Source of the DNA: CAZIOH01 sp964540815
Lineage (GTDB): Bacteria > Myxococcota_A > Polyangia > Fen-1088
Direction: 5' to 3'
Length of the DNA: 64,000 bases
Assembly (NCBI GenBank): GCA_964540815.1
Contig: CAZIOH010000028.1
Coordinates: 4,364 to 68,363, forward strand
Under the pieces are notes generated by a model. That model saw only the letters and a program-made list of their open reading frames with translations. It did not search any database and had not been told where the DNA came from. This document shows positions 25,928 to 34,658 of this stretch, piece by piece; position 1 is the first letter of the stretch; each line of letters begins with the position of its first letter. A program made the position numbers and the translations under genes.

Positions 25928-27160
25928 TCAGTCGTCGGTGTCGCGATCGTCCTCCTCCTCCACCTCCACCTCGAGCGGCAGGATGCGCGCGAGTCCCTCG
26001 GGCGCGGGAGGGGCCCGCTTTTCGGCGGCCACCGCCGCGGACAGCCGATCCCGCTGTGCCTCCGTCAGCCCGGTGAACGCCAGCCGCAGGCGAATCCCCT
26101 GGCCGGAGGGACGCAGGTTCTCGACCGTGGCCACCACGCCCGCGAGGTTCTCGAAGCGCTGCCCGTCGCGCAGCTCGAACGAGCACAGCACCCGCGAGTG
26201 CCGCCAGTCGCCCATGTCCATGCGTGCGAGGGGCGCCTCGCCCTCCCGCGGGCCGAGCTTGAGCGAGAGGCCGCCCGCGCTCACGTCCACCATGGTCCCG
26301 GTGAGCGTCTGCAGCGGCGCCTCCGATTCACCAGCACCACCAGCGCCCGGGGCACGCGGCGCCGGGCCGTACGTCGGGTCCTCCGCCGTCCCGGCCGCGT
26401 CCATCCCGCCGAGGAGGCGCAAGGTCACGGTCGCCGAGACGCGCACGCGCACGTAGGCCCGGTCCTGCTGGCGCTGCGGCCGCTCGTCGTGGGCGAAGAA
26501 GAAGCGCCGGCCGCCGTCGGGAGTGGCCGGTGGGTCGACCGCGAGGGCGCGCACCCGGGCGAGGTACCTGGAGTCGTCCGGGCGGGCGATGGCCAGGGTT
26601 CCGACGGTTCCCAGGCCCCCGAGCGCCACCGGGGTGGCCGCCGGCAACTCGACGGCGAAGCTGGCCTCGTTGACCTCCGAGACGCGGCCCGCGTGACCGC
26701 TGACGGTCACGCGATCCCCGGCGATGAGCTCGCGTGTGCTGATGAGCCAGTGGTGCGGCGGCAAGGGCGAGAACCCGAGGACCTTTCGCAGGTGACGCAC
26801 CCGCTCGTACCCCGAGCCCTCGACGGGACGCACCGGGGGCACCTTGACCAGCAACGCCTCGGCGGTGGCGCGTTCGAAGCTCGGCAGTCGGGTCATGACC
26901 TCGAGCAAGGTCAGGTCCGCCGCCTCGGCGATGCGGCGCAGATACGCGAGGTCGGCGGCGGATAGCCCGGCGCGGGTCGCCAGCGTTGCCAGCTGACGCG
27001 ACGTTTCGAGCCGAGCCCGTCTCTTCGCCGCCCAGAACCAGACCGACACCGTCACCAGGATCACCGCCAGCAGCACCGCGCCGACCTCCGTGAAATCCGT
27101 GCTGCGGTTGCGCGCGAAGACCTCCCGGACCGAGGTGAAGAATTGGTCGACCGGTCTCAT
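25928..27160 (-). CDS. PilZ-domain c-di-GMP-binding membrane protein
   Basis: A 410-residue protein. One N-terminal membrane segment ('EVGAVLLAVILVTVSVWFW') is followed by a helical domain, a beta-rich YcgR-N-like region ('LIAGDRVTVSGHAGRVSEV'), and a C-terminal PilZ domain. The c-di-GMP motifs are intact: RxxxR in 'DRAYVRV' and DxSxxG in 'DVSAGGLSL'. The tail is acidic ('EVEVEEEDDRDTDD'). It probably reads c-di-GMP at the inner membrane. The start is ATG 27160. A poly-Pro/Ala insert interrupts PilZ. Confidence 0.85.
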   Translation of the reverse strand: MRPVDQFFTSVREVFARNRSTDFTEVGAVLLAVILVTVSVWFWAAKRRARLETSRQLATLATRAGLSAADLAYLRRIAEAADLTLLEVMTRLPSFERATAEALLVKVPPVRPVEGSGYERVRHLRKVLGFSPLPPHHWLISTRELIAGDRVTVSGHAGRVSEVNEASFAVELPAATPVALGGLGTVGTLAIARPDDSRYLARVRALAVDPPATPDGGRRFFFAHDERPQRQQDRAYVRVRVSATVTLRLLGGMDAAGTAEDPTYGPAPRAPGAGGAGESEAPLQTLTGTMVDVSAGGLSLKLGPREGEAPLARMDMGDWRHSRVLCSFELRDGQRFENLAGVVATVENLRPSGQGIRLRLAFTGLTEAQRDRLSAAVAAEKRAPPAPEGLARILPLEVEVEEEDDRDTDD

Positions 27161-27382
27161 CTCCAGTGGGTGAGGTGGGTGCAGTGGGTGCCTGTAGGCC
27201 GCCCCGCCTGGATGCGAAGTCGTGCGACGGGTGTGCTCATCCCGGCCCCAGTATACTCGCATGTCACTCGCACTTCCCCGACGACAGAATCGGCGGTGAG
27301 ATGGGGCCGCCGTGCTCGACACCAATCTGTTGCCGGTGTAAGTTAATCTTTCTTTTTTTCAATGGAGTTCGCGCGCGAGGCT

Positions 27383-27455
27383 GGGCCCATAGCTCAGCGG
27401 TCAGAGCTGGCGGCTCATAACCGCTTGGTCCCTGGTTCGAATCCAGGTGGGCCCA
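27383..27455 (+). tRNA. tRNA with CAU anticodon, probably tRNA-Ile2
   Basis: All arms fold: acceptor GGGCCCA/TGGGCCC with discriminator A, D-stem GCTC/GAGC, anticodon stem GGCGG/CCGCT with loop CTCATAA (anticodon CAT), and T-arm CCTGG-TTCGAAT-CCAGG. The stretch from the anticodon stem to the variable loop resembles E. coli ileX (tRNA-Ile2, C34 changed to lysidine by TilS) more than elongator Met tRNA. The 3' CCA is not encoded. Confidence 0.93.
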
Positions 27456-27530
27456 CAGTCCACGTGCCCCCCCTGGGGCGCTCGTGCGTTTTGGATTTTT
27501 CAGCAGCAGTCGGACACGGAGGGAACGAAG

Positions 27531-28256
27531 TTGCGCGACCAGCTTAAGCGGCTCGAGGACCTGCAAAGACACGACGCAAAGATTCAGGAGCTGGAAAACG
27601 CTCTCAAGGCCATCCCCGCCAAGCTGGCGGCGACCCAGAACGATCTCGCGCGCGTCGAGGCGCTCCTCAGCAGCGAGCGTGCTCAGCTGAGCGAGACCGA
27701 GCGCTACTACGGCGAGCAGAAGAACCAGTTGCACGACGAAGAGGAGCAGGTCGCCGGCGCGAAGCACAAGCTCGCGCAGGCCAAGAACTCCAAGGAATAC
27801 ATGGCCGCCCAGCGCGAGACCGAGACGCGCCGTGAAGGTGTGGCCAGCCGCGAAGGCGAGATCGCCAAGCTGGTCGAGGCCATCGAGGCCAAGAAGAAGG
27901 TCCTCGAGGAGCGTGCCAGCGACGTCCAGGGTGTGCGCGATTCGGTGCGCAAGGACGAGGAGGCGGTCAAGGCCCACATGGCGGAGATTCAGGGCAAGAT
28001 CGATGGCCTGCGCGCGGAGCGCGATCGCCTCGCGGCGGAGGTTCGTCCGGACGTGCTCAAGCGTTACGGGGGAATCCGGATTCGCCGCGGCCTGGCGGTG
28101 GTCTCGGTGCGCAACGGCACCTGTCAGGGGTGCAACATGAACATCCCGCCGCAGCTCTACATCGTGCTCCAGCGGGGCACCACCATCGAGACGTGCCCCT
28201 CGTGCCACCGCATCATTTACTGGGACGAGCTCATGAAGGAGCCACCGTCGGCCTAG
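27531..28256 (+). CDS. Coiled-coil zinc-ribbon protein (COG1579-like)
   Basis: A 241-residue protein. The first 180 residues form a long Glu/Lys/Leu coiled coil. The C-terminus is a CxxC...CxxC zinc ribbon ('GTCQGCNMNIPP' and 'IETCPSCHRIIYW'), matching the zf-RING_7/COG1579 family of putative nucleic-acid-binding proteins. The start is TTG 27531 with a GGAGGGA Shine-Dalgarno 7 bp upstream; the longer frame would overlap the tRNA. The role is unknown; homologues often adjoin RNase H or Nif3-like genes, but not here. Confidence 0.88.
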   Translation: MRDQLKRLEDLQRHDAKIQELENALKAIPAKLAATQNDLARVEALLSSERAQLSETERYYGEQKNQLHDEEEQVAGAKHKLAQAKNSKEYMAAQRETETRREGVASREGEIAKLVEAIEAKKKVLEERASDVQGVRDSVRKDEEAVKAHMAEIQGKIDGLRAERDRLAAEVRPDVLKRYGGIRIRRGLAVVSVRNGTCQGCNMNIPPQLYIVLQRGTTIETCPSCHRIIYWDELMKEPPSA

Positions 28257-28345
28257 AATCGTCGGCCTGAGCCGGTTCCTGGTGGCGAGCTCGCTGGAGG
28301 CCAGCTGGAGTCCAGGAAGGCCGAATCCACCCGGGGGAGTCTGAG

Positions 28346-29686
28346 ATGGCGCTGCGAGCCGGAACTTCGAGTCGGGATGGCGAACCGAGGCGGGGGAAGA
28401 GCCGGGCCGCCCCGGTCACGCTTTGCCATGACGGTGGGCGTGGCCGCCTCCTGGTGGTGGGCGCGATGGTCGTGATGGGCGCGCTCGGACTCGCGGGGTG
28501 TTCGCCCGACTACACGCTCCTCGAGGGTCACGGTTCGGACGGTGGGATGTCCACGAGAGCGGCCGGGGAATCCGGCGCCGCAGGCAAGTCCGGCGGAGCG
28601 GGCAAGTCCGGCGGAGCAGGACACCCCGGTGGCATCACGGCAGCGAGCGGCGGGGCCCCGGCCGAAGGGACGGGCGGTCAAGGCGTGATCGACGCGTCGC
28701 TCATGGACCTCAACGACTCCGGGGGCGAGCAAACGGCCTCGGGAGGGGCGCCCGTCATGCCCGGAGGTGCCGCGGGTGGCACGCAAGGTCCCGACGGAGG
28801 CACCGGGGGACAAGCGACGGGCGGGGCCCCTGGCGGGACGGGGGGCGGCGGGACCGGTGGCGCGAAGCCGCCCGCCACGGGTGGCGCTCCGGGGACCGGC
28901 GGCATGAGCCCGGTCGGCGGAATGACCGGCTCGGGCGGCCTCGTCGCCACGGGTGGCAGGACGGCGACCGGCGGCGTCACGGGCTCCGGGGGTGTGGCGG
29001 GCAAGAGTGGAACCGGGGGAGCGGCCACCGGGGGGACCGCGGGCACGACGGCCTCCGCCGCCACGCTCAGCATCGACTTCGTGGGCGGAACCGTCGTGTC
29101 CGGCACGATCGCGATACCCGGGCCCGTCATGGCCCCGACCGAGTCGGCGGGGGTGAAGGCGGCCAAGAACTGGAACAGTGCGTCCACCAACAGCAGCTCG
29201 CTCGACAAACTCACCCTGGCGGACGGCACCGACACGGCGGCCACCGCGGTGTGGGACTCTCCCCCGTCCCCCGGGGTCTGGCGCGTGAACTACACCGACA
29301 GCCCCGGGGACACCCGGATGATGAACGGGTACCTCGATCCCACCTTCACCACCATGCCCGCCAAGGTGACCGTGAGCAATTTGCCACCCCCGTTCAGCAC
29401 GCGGGGCTACGACGTGTACGTCTACTTCGTGGGCGAAATTCCCGACAGCGGGACGCGTGGCGGGAAGTACGCGATTGGCTCGACCACCACCAGCGTGACC
29501 CAGACCGGACCCACGTCGACCGTCTTCACCGGCTTCAAGCTGGCGCCGGCCAACGGCGCGGGGAACTACTTCGTCTTCCGCGGTGTCACCGGCACCTCCT
29601 TCACGCTCACGGCCACGCCCAGCACCGGCGGGACCCCCCGGGCCCCCGTCAACGGCCTGCAGATCGTTTCCCCTCCCGGTTCCTGA
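28346..29686 (+). CDS. Gly-rich lipoprotein with C-terminal beta-sandwich-like domain
   Basis: A 446-residue lipoprotein. A long basic N-region is followed by a lipobox 'LGLAGCSPD'. Residues 60-225 are a low-complexity linker of Gly/Ala/Thr/Pro ('GGAPGTGGMSPVGGM'). The last 220 residues form a globular region: 'TLSIDFVGGTVVSGT', 'ESAGVKAAKNWNSAS', 'RMMNGYLDPTF' and 'RGYDVYVYFVGEIPDSGTR'. Similar domains occur in secreted proteins of Planctomycetes, Verrucomicrobia and myxobacteria, and have no assigned function. The linker style resembles that of the pectate lyase in this window. The kinase gene follows 74 bp downstream. Confidence 0.78.
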   Translation: MALRAGTSSRDGEPRRGKSRAAPVTLCHDGGRGRLLVVGAMVVMGALGLAGCSPDYTLLEGHGSDGGMSTRAAGESGAAGKSGGAGKSGGAGHPGGITAASGGAPAEGTGGQGVIDASLMDLNDSGGEQTASGGAPVMPGGAAGGTQGPDGGTGGQATGGAPGGTGGGGTGGAKPPATGGAPGTGGMSPVGGMTGSGGLVATGGRTATGGVTGSGGVAGKSGTGGAATGGTAGTTASAATLSIDFVGGTVVSGTIAIPGPVMAPTESAGVKAAKNWNSASTNSSSLDKLTLADGTDTAATAVWDSPPSPGVWRVNYTDSPGDTRMMNGYLDPTFTTMPAKVTVSNLPPPFSTRGYDVYVYFVGEIPDSGTRGGKYAIGSTTTSVTQTGPTSTVFTGFKLAPANGAGNYFVFRGVTGTSFTLTATPSTGGTPRAPVNGLQIVSPPGS

Positions 29687-29760
29687 CGACTTTAGCTCTC
29701 CGATTGGCTGGCAAAGCCGGCTATGCTGCGAAACACTCTCCCACTGGAGCGCACCCGACC

Positions 29761-30996
29761 GTGAGCACGAATCCAAATCAGCCTCTGGTTTCCGGATCCC
29801 CTCCCGATTCTGGCGGCGACGCGGTGGCTGGACAGACGATCGGCAAGTACAAGATCGTTCGCGGCGTGGGCGTGGGCGGAATGGCGCAGGTGTTCCTCGC
29901 GACCCGGGAGGGACCGGAAGGTTTCGCCAAGCCCTACGTCATCAAGCGCATCCTGCCCGAGTACTCGCAGAACGAGCAATTTGCCAAGCTGTTCGTCATC
30001 GAGGCCAAGGTCGCGGCGATGCTCGACCACCCGAACATCGTGCACGTCTTCGACTTCGAGATCGAGAACGGCAGCTACTACCTGGTGATGGAGTACGTGG
30101 CCGGGACCTCGCTGTCGGGCTTGCTCCGGGCCAACCGCCGCCGGGGCGTTCCCCTCGGCGCCCACCTCGCCGTCGAGATCGGGGCCGCGGTGGCGCACGC
30201 GCTGGCGTATGCCCACGGGCTGACGCTCCCCGGGGGCAAGTCCCTGGATCTCGTGCACCGCGACGTGTCGCCCGGCAACGTGCTCGTGTCGCGCGACGGG
30301 GCCATCAAGCTGGCCGACTTCGGCGTGGTGAAGACCTCGATGACCGCCACCGTGGTGGGGGTGGTGAACGGCAAGTGGGCATACATGTCGCCGGAGCAGA
30401 TCAGCGGCCAGGTGGTCGACCAGCGCTCCGACCTGTTCTCGCTCGGCATCGTTCTTTACGAGGTCATCACCGGGATCCGTCTCTTTCGGGGGGAGTCCGC
30501 GGCGGCGACCGCGCGCCGGGTGATGGAAGCCGAGGTGCGCCGGCCGAGGGCCCTCGTTCCAGATCTCGATCAGCGGCTCGACGACATCGTCATGAAGCTG
30601 CTCCAGCGCGATCTTGGCGCACGCTACCAGCTTGCGGCCGAGGTGGCGGCCGATCTCGAGGCGCTGCGGGCCCTCCCGGGCTTCGCGGCCGGGACCGCGC
30701 GCCTGCGCGGTGTCATCCGGGCCCTGTTCCCGGAGGAATCGGCGGTCCCGGCGCTCGGCGCCTCGTTCGGAGAGTATTCCCACGCCACGCTGGCCGGCAT
30801 CGGCGGCCCCTTCCCGGGGCAGAGCGTGCGCGAGGACGGAGAGGGAGGCTCGGCCGCCTTCGGGGCGCCCGTCCCGTTCGGTGGCGCCCCACCGGACAAG
30901 GCGCCCACCTGGAGGTTTGGCCTGTGGCTGGGGCTGGCGTGTCTCGGGGCTTCGGGGATCTTCTGGCTCGTCGTCCTTCTGACCAGGAACTCATGA
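29761..30996 (+). CDS. Serine/threonine protein kinase with C-terminal TM
   Basis: A 411-residue Hanks-type kinase. The Gly loop is 'GVGVGGMAQVF' and the ATP Lys is K62 in 'YVIKRIL'. The catalytic loop is 'VHRDVSPGNVLV' (Asp about 168), the Mg motif is DFG in 'LADFGVVK', and 'YMSPEQISG' replaces APE, so it should be active. A juxtamembrane linker leads to a TM helix at the end ('FGLWLGLACLGASGIFWLVVLL') with almost no extracytoplasmic part. The start is GTG 29761. It overlaps the next gene by ATGA, so the downstream PEGA-like protein probably supplies the sensor or partner. Confidence 0.93.
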   Translation: MSTNPNQPLVSGSPPDSGGDAVAGQTIGKYKIVRGVGVGGMAQVFLATREGPEGFAKPYVIKRILPEYSQNEQFAKLFVIEAKVAAMLDHPNIVHVFDFEIENGSYYLVMEYVAGTSLSGLLRANRRRGVPLGAHLAVEIGAAVAHALAYAHGLTLPGGKSLDLVHRDVSPGNVLVSRDGAIKLADFGVVKTSMTATVVGVVNGKWAYMSPEQISGQVVDQRSDLFSLGIVLYEVITGIRLFRGESAAATARRVMEAEVRRPRALVPDLDQRLDDIVMKLLQRDLGARYQLAAEVAADLEALRALPGFAAGTARLRGVIRALFPEESAVPALGASFGEYSHATLAGIGGPFPGQSVREDGEGGSAAFGAPVPFGGAPPDKAPTWRFGLWLGLACLGASGIFWLVVLLTRNS

Positions 30997-32168
30997 CCAA
31001 GAGACAGCTCCTCATCGGGATTCCAGTCATCGTCTTGCTGGCCAACGGGATTGGGTACCTGCTCGTGAACGGCAACCGCTCGTCGGCCCCGCCGGCGGCG
31101 TCGGCTCCGGGCACGCCTTCCGCGGGCTCGGTCGTCACGGAGGGGATAACCCGGGGGACGGGCCCGGCTGGACAGCCGTCGGCGGAGATGCAGGCCGCCG
31201 AGGAGAAGAAGCGAGAAGAAACCGCCCTCGGCCGCCGTGCGGCCGGCCTGGCAGCCCTCGAGGCGGGGGACTACGACAAGGCCTTGATCCAGTTCACCGA
31301 GGCGCGTGCTCTGCTCGGCGACAAGGCCCACGTCGCCGAGCTCTTGCGGGTGACGCAGGACCTGCGCTCCCGCCCTCCGAGCCCGGCCAGATCCCGGGTG
31401 GGGGCGATCCCGTCCCCGCCACCGACCCCCTCTGCCCCGTATCGGGCCGCGGCCCGGGGGCTCGGGGCGCGCCGGACCGTCGCGGTCAAGGACGACCCGG
31501 GCCCCGGCCCGGCCGGTAGCCCTGGCGAGGGGCCTCCCCCGGCGAGCCCCTCGGGATTGCTCATCGTGACGACCACGCCGCGCGGGCTGCTGGTTCAGGT
31601 CGACGACAACCCGGTGGATCTGACGCCCATGCGAACCCGGGTCAAACCGGGCACCCACCGGATCGCTCTCCTCGATGGCGATCGCAAGGTCTACGAGACG
31701 ACCGTGGACGTGCGTGACGGGGCCACGGCGACCCTCTTGAAGGATCTCGCCGGCCCCGCCGAGCCCGCCGCGGAGGCTCCCCGCGCGCCCGTCCCATCCT
31801 CGTCGACGACGGTGTCGACACCGATCTCGGGGCAGCGACCGGAGGCGCCCCGGGTGGCGGTGCCTCCTCCGGTGGAGGTCGCGGTCTCGCGTCCGGCCGG
31901 GTTGGTGGCGTCACCCCCGCCGCCCCCGCCCACCGCCGCCCCACCCGAGTCCGGGGGCCTGTCCATCTCCTCCCCTGGTCTTTACGGGGTCGTCTGGATC
32001 AACGGACGCGCGCGCGGGTACCCTCCGCTCGAGGTCCGCAACGTGCCGGCCGGCCCGGTCAAGGTCGAGGTGCGGGTGAACGGCGTGGAGAAGCGCGCCT
32101 CCACCGTGGTGGTGCGCCCCGGCTCGACCACCAACGTCAAGCTCACCGCGGCGGAATCCGTCCAGTAA
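30993..32168 (+). CDS. TM-anchored PEGA-like protein, kinase partner
   Basis: A 391-residue protein. One N-terminal TM ('LLIGIPVIVLLANGIGYLLV') is followed by a TPR-like helical pair ('AAGLAALEAGDYDKALIQF'). A Pro/Ala/Ser linker precedes two PEGA-type beta modules: 'LLIVTTTPRGLLVQVDD' with 'VKPGTHRIALLDGDRKVYE', and 'GVVWINGRARGYPPLEV' with 'VPAGPVKVEVRVNG'. PEGA modules are usually extracytoplasmic and in myxobacteria are often fused to or beside Ser/Thr kinases. The 4-bp overlap with the kinase argues for a two-protein sensor. The signal is unknown. Confidence 0.82.
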   Translation: MTKRQLLIGIPVIVLLANGIGYLLVNGNRSSAPPAASAPGTPSAGSVVTEGITRGTGPAGQPSAEMQAAEEKKREETALGRRAAGLAALEAGDYDKALIQFTEARALLGDKAHVAELLRVTQDLRSRPPSPARSRVGAIPSPPPTPSAPYRAAARGLGARRTVAVKDDPGPGPAGSPGEGPPPASPSGLLIVTTTPRGLLVQVDDNPVDLTPMRTRVKPGTHRIALLDGDRKVYETTVDVRDGATATLLKDLAGPAEPAAEAPRAPVPSSSTTVSTPISGQRPEAPRVAVPPPVEVAVSRPAGLVASPPPPPPTAAPPESGGLSISSPGLYGVVWINGRARGYPPLEVRNVPAGPVKVEVRVNGVEKRASTVVVRPGSTTNVKLTAAESVQ

Positions 32169-32182
32169 TCAAGCAGGGCGCA

Positions 32183-33484
32183 TCAGCCCGGCTGGAAGCG
32201 GATGCGCCGTTCGCGCCGCGCACCCCGCGAGAGGCTCCAGCGCAGCGCGGGCGGGGTCACCACCGTGGTCAGGATGACCATGATGACGATGGCCGAGAAG
32301 GTCGACCGGTCGAGGATCGGTGTTCCGGCGACCCGGATGCCGAGCCCGATGTTGGCGAAGATGAGCCCGACCTCGCCCCGGGGGATCATGCCGATGCCGA
32401 CGCTGAGGCGGTCGATTCCCTTGCCCACACCCAGCGCGCACGCCTGCTTTCCGAGGATGGCCGCCGCGGTGAGCGCCAGCGCCAGCGCCACGATGTCGAG
32501 GTGGCCAAACCCCGAGAGATCCACCCGCAACCCCATCAGCACGAAGAAGATCGGCACCAGGAAGGCGGTCACCGGGGCCAGCAGATCCTCGAGCTGGAAA
32601 TCGCCCTGGTCGCCGGCGAGGCGCTGGTAATGCACGGGCTCGAGCACCAGCCCGGCGGCGAAGGCGCCGACGATCGGCGCCAGCCCGGCCTCGGACGCGG
32701 CGTAGGAGAAGAGGAAGCAGATCACCAGCGCCGAGACGATGAGGAGCCCGGAGCCGCGCAGCCGGAAGGCCACCCGAAACAGGCGCGGGGTGAGAAAGCC
32801 GCCGAGCAAGACCGCGGTGACCAGAAAGCCCCCGGCCTTCCCGACGATGATCCCGATCTCGAGGAACGAGATCGAGCCCCCGGAGTTGGCCGCCCCGATG
32901 ATCCCGGCGACGGCGGCCAGCACCACCAGCCCGAGGACGTCGTCGATCACCGCCGCGCCGAGGATGATTCGGCCCTCGGGGGCCTCGGACTTCTTGAGAT
33001 CGCGCAGCACCCGCGCCGTGATCCCCACGCTGGTGGCGGTCAAGGCCGAGCCGATGAACACGTGGGTGTATATCGAGGCCGATGGGAGCAGCGCCGCGCT
33101 CACCCCCCACCCGAGCAGCAGCGGCGCGATCACCCCGAGGAGGGCGACCAGGGTCGCCGACACCCCCACCTTGGCCATCTCGCGCACGGTGGAGGCCAGA
33201 CCCACCTCGAAGAGCAGCAGCACCACGCCGAGCTCGGCCAGCATGTTCACGTGGGGGTTGACGCGGATGCCCTCGAGGCGGTGAAAGCCCACGAGCCCGA
33301 GGTTGCCGAGCAGCATGCCCGCGCCGAGCTCACCGAGGACCGCCGGTTGCCCGAGGCGCATGGCTGCGTCTCCGCCGACCTTGGAGGCCACCAGGATCAC
33401 GGCGAGCGCCAGCAGCACCGAGGCCACCGGATCCGTCGCGCCGCCGCCGCCGCCGCCGCCGACCTCGAGCAGCCACGCGGTCAC
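32183..33484 (-). CDS. Cation/proton antiporter (CPA2, Kef/NapA-like)
   Basis: A 433-residue polytopic transporter with about 12-13 TM segments of the monovalent cation:proton antiporter-2 family. Characteristic stretches are 'LGQPAVLGELGAGMLLG', 'ALTATSVGITARVLRDL', the ion-site double Asp 'GAAVIDDVLGLVVLA' and 'GMIPRGEVGLIFANIGLG'. The DD motif suggests electrogenic Na+ or K+/H+ exchange. No TrkA-N regulatory domain follows. GTG 33484 is chosen because CTCCTC on the plus strand (a GAGGAG Shine-Dalgarno) lies 8 bp upstream; a second GTG at 33547 lacks one. Confidence 0.92.
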   Translation of the reverse strand: MTAWLLEVGGGGGGGATDPVASVLLALAVILVASKVGGDAAMRLGQPAVLGELGAGMLLGNLGLVGFHRLEGIRVNPHVNMLAELGVVLLLFEVGLASTVREMAKVGVSATLVALLGVIAPLLLGWGVSAALLPSASIYTHVFIGSALTATSVGITARVLRDLKKSEAPEGRIILGAAVIDDVLGLVVLAAVAGIIGAANSGGSISFLEIGIIVGKAGGFLVTAVLLGGFLTPRLFRVAFRLRGSGLLIVSALVICFLFSYAASEAGLAPIVGAFAAGLVLEPVHYQRLAGDQGDFQLEDLLAPVTAFLVPIFFVLMGLRVDLSGFGHLDIVALALALTAAAILGKQACALGVGKGIDRLSVGIGMIPRGEVGLIFANIGLGIRVAGTPILDRSTFSAIVIMVILTTVVTPPALRWSLSRGARRERRIRFQPG

Positions 33485-33492
33485 CGGGGCGG

Positions 33493-33498
33493 CTCCTC
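33493..33498 (-). promoter_or_regulatory. Shine-Dalgarno deciding the antiporter start
   Basis: GAGGAG on the minus strand, 8 bp before GTG 33484. It favours the shorter protein over the GTG at 33547. Confidence 0.7.
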
Positions 33499-33680
33499 GG
33501 CACCGGCCCGCGGCTCGCACGACGTCGATCTGGCCAGGGTCATGCACCGACGTTCGCAGAGGCGAACCGGCTTTGGCAATCCGTCCGGACGATCCGGGGG
33601 TCGAATATACGTCTGCGAAATATTTGGATCCGCGGCCGGTCAGCCGGTCATGCGGCCTGGGCGCATCCGGTCTGGTCTGG

Positions 33681-34379
33681 TCAACCGGCGCTGGCGATCC
33701 GGGTGCGGCCGGTCTTGGTGAAGCTGGTCAGCCGTCCCGCCTGGGCCCCTCGGCCCTCGGCCTTCTGCTGCTGGCGCTTGTCGGCGTACATGGCCGCGTC
33801 GGCGACGGCCAGGATCTTCTCGCAGCTCTCGGCGACCTCGGGCCAGCTCGCCGAGCCGATGCTGAGGCTGACCGGGATGGCGCGGGTGGCGTTGATGGTG
33901 GCGAGTTGCTTGCGCAGGCGGGCGATCACCGGGCGGCAATCCGCGGCGGACAGATCGGGAAGAAGGACGATGAACTCGTCGCCGCCGGTGCGGCAGGGCA
34001 CGTCGTGGGTGCGCAGGTGCGCGATCAGGAAGTCCCCCACCCACTTCAGCAAGACGTCGCCGACCTGGTGGCCGTGCTCGTCGTTGATCTGCTTGAAGCC
34101 GTTGATGTCGATGACCAGCACCGAGAACCGTCGCTCCCCGCCGGCGCGGCGGGAGCGGCTGAACTCCTCCTTGAGCCGCTCCTCGAAGTAGCGTCGGTTC
34201 CAGAGGCCGGTCAGCGGGTCGCGGTAGGCCATGGCTCGATAGATCTGCAGGCGCGCCACCTCTCGTCGCAGCACGGCATTCTGCTTGGTCAACCGAGCAA
34301 TTTGCGACTGGATGGCAGGGAGCGCTCCCTGGCGCGCGTTCGAGGTCGTGGTCTTCTTGGTGGGCATCAGGAGGGTCAT
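33681..34379 (-). CDS. Diguanylate cyclase (GGDEF) with coiled coil
   Basis: A 232-residue soluble protein. An N-terminal coiled coil ('IQSQIARLTKQNAVLRREV') leads into a full GGDEF domain beginning 'YRDPLTGLWNRRYFEERL'. The active site is 'CRTGGDEFIVLLP' with an I-site RxxD ('RTHD') five residues earlier, so cyclase activity with feedback inhibition is predicted. No sensor domain is present; dimerisation by the coiled coil or a partner should control it. ATG 34379 is chosen because GGAAGGA lies just upstream. The 279 bp upstream contain no gene. Confidence 0.92.
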   Translation of the reverse strand: MTLLMPTKKTTTSNARQGALPAIQSQIARLTKQNAVLRREVARLQIYRAMAYRDPLTGLWNRRYFEERLKEEFSRSRRAGGERRFSVLVIDINGFKQINDEHGHQVGDVLLKWVGDFLIAHLRTHDVPCRTGGDEFIVLLPDLSAADCRPVIARLRKQLATINATRAIPVSLSIGSASWPEVAESCEKILAVADAAMYADKRQQQKAEGRGAQAGRLTSFTKTGRTRIASAG

Positions 34380-34658
34380 GGTGTCCTTCCCAGGCGGCGG
34401 AGCTCCGCCGCGATCGTGCTGGCGTGACCACCGAAAAGGCAATCGGCGTGCCACCTGGAAAACGACCCTGACGCAGGTATTGTATGCGAAGTTCGCGGTG
34501 AGCGACAGAAAACTGGCGGTTATAATATGCTTGCCGGCTGGGGCTCGTGCCGGCTCGGATCCATCAACCTGCCTCCATGAACCTGCCGGGGCGCCCGGGT
34601 GCCCCGGCCGTCAGATCCCTGGCGTCCCGCCGCTGGGGCGCTCGGGTTCGCGCTCGCG

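Noticed and set aside
34521..34526. A perfect TATAAT on the plus strand
   Set aside because: No -35 box at 16-18 bp and no gene starts downstream on that strand.
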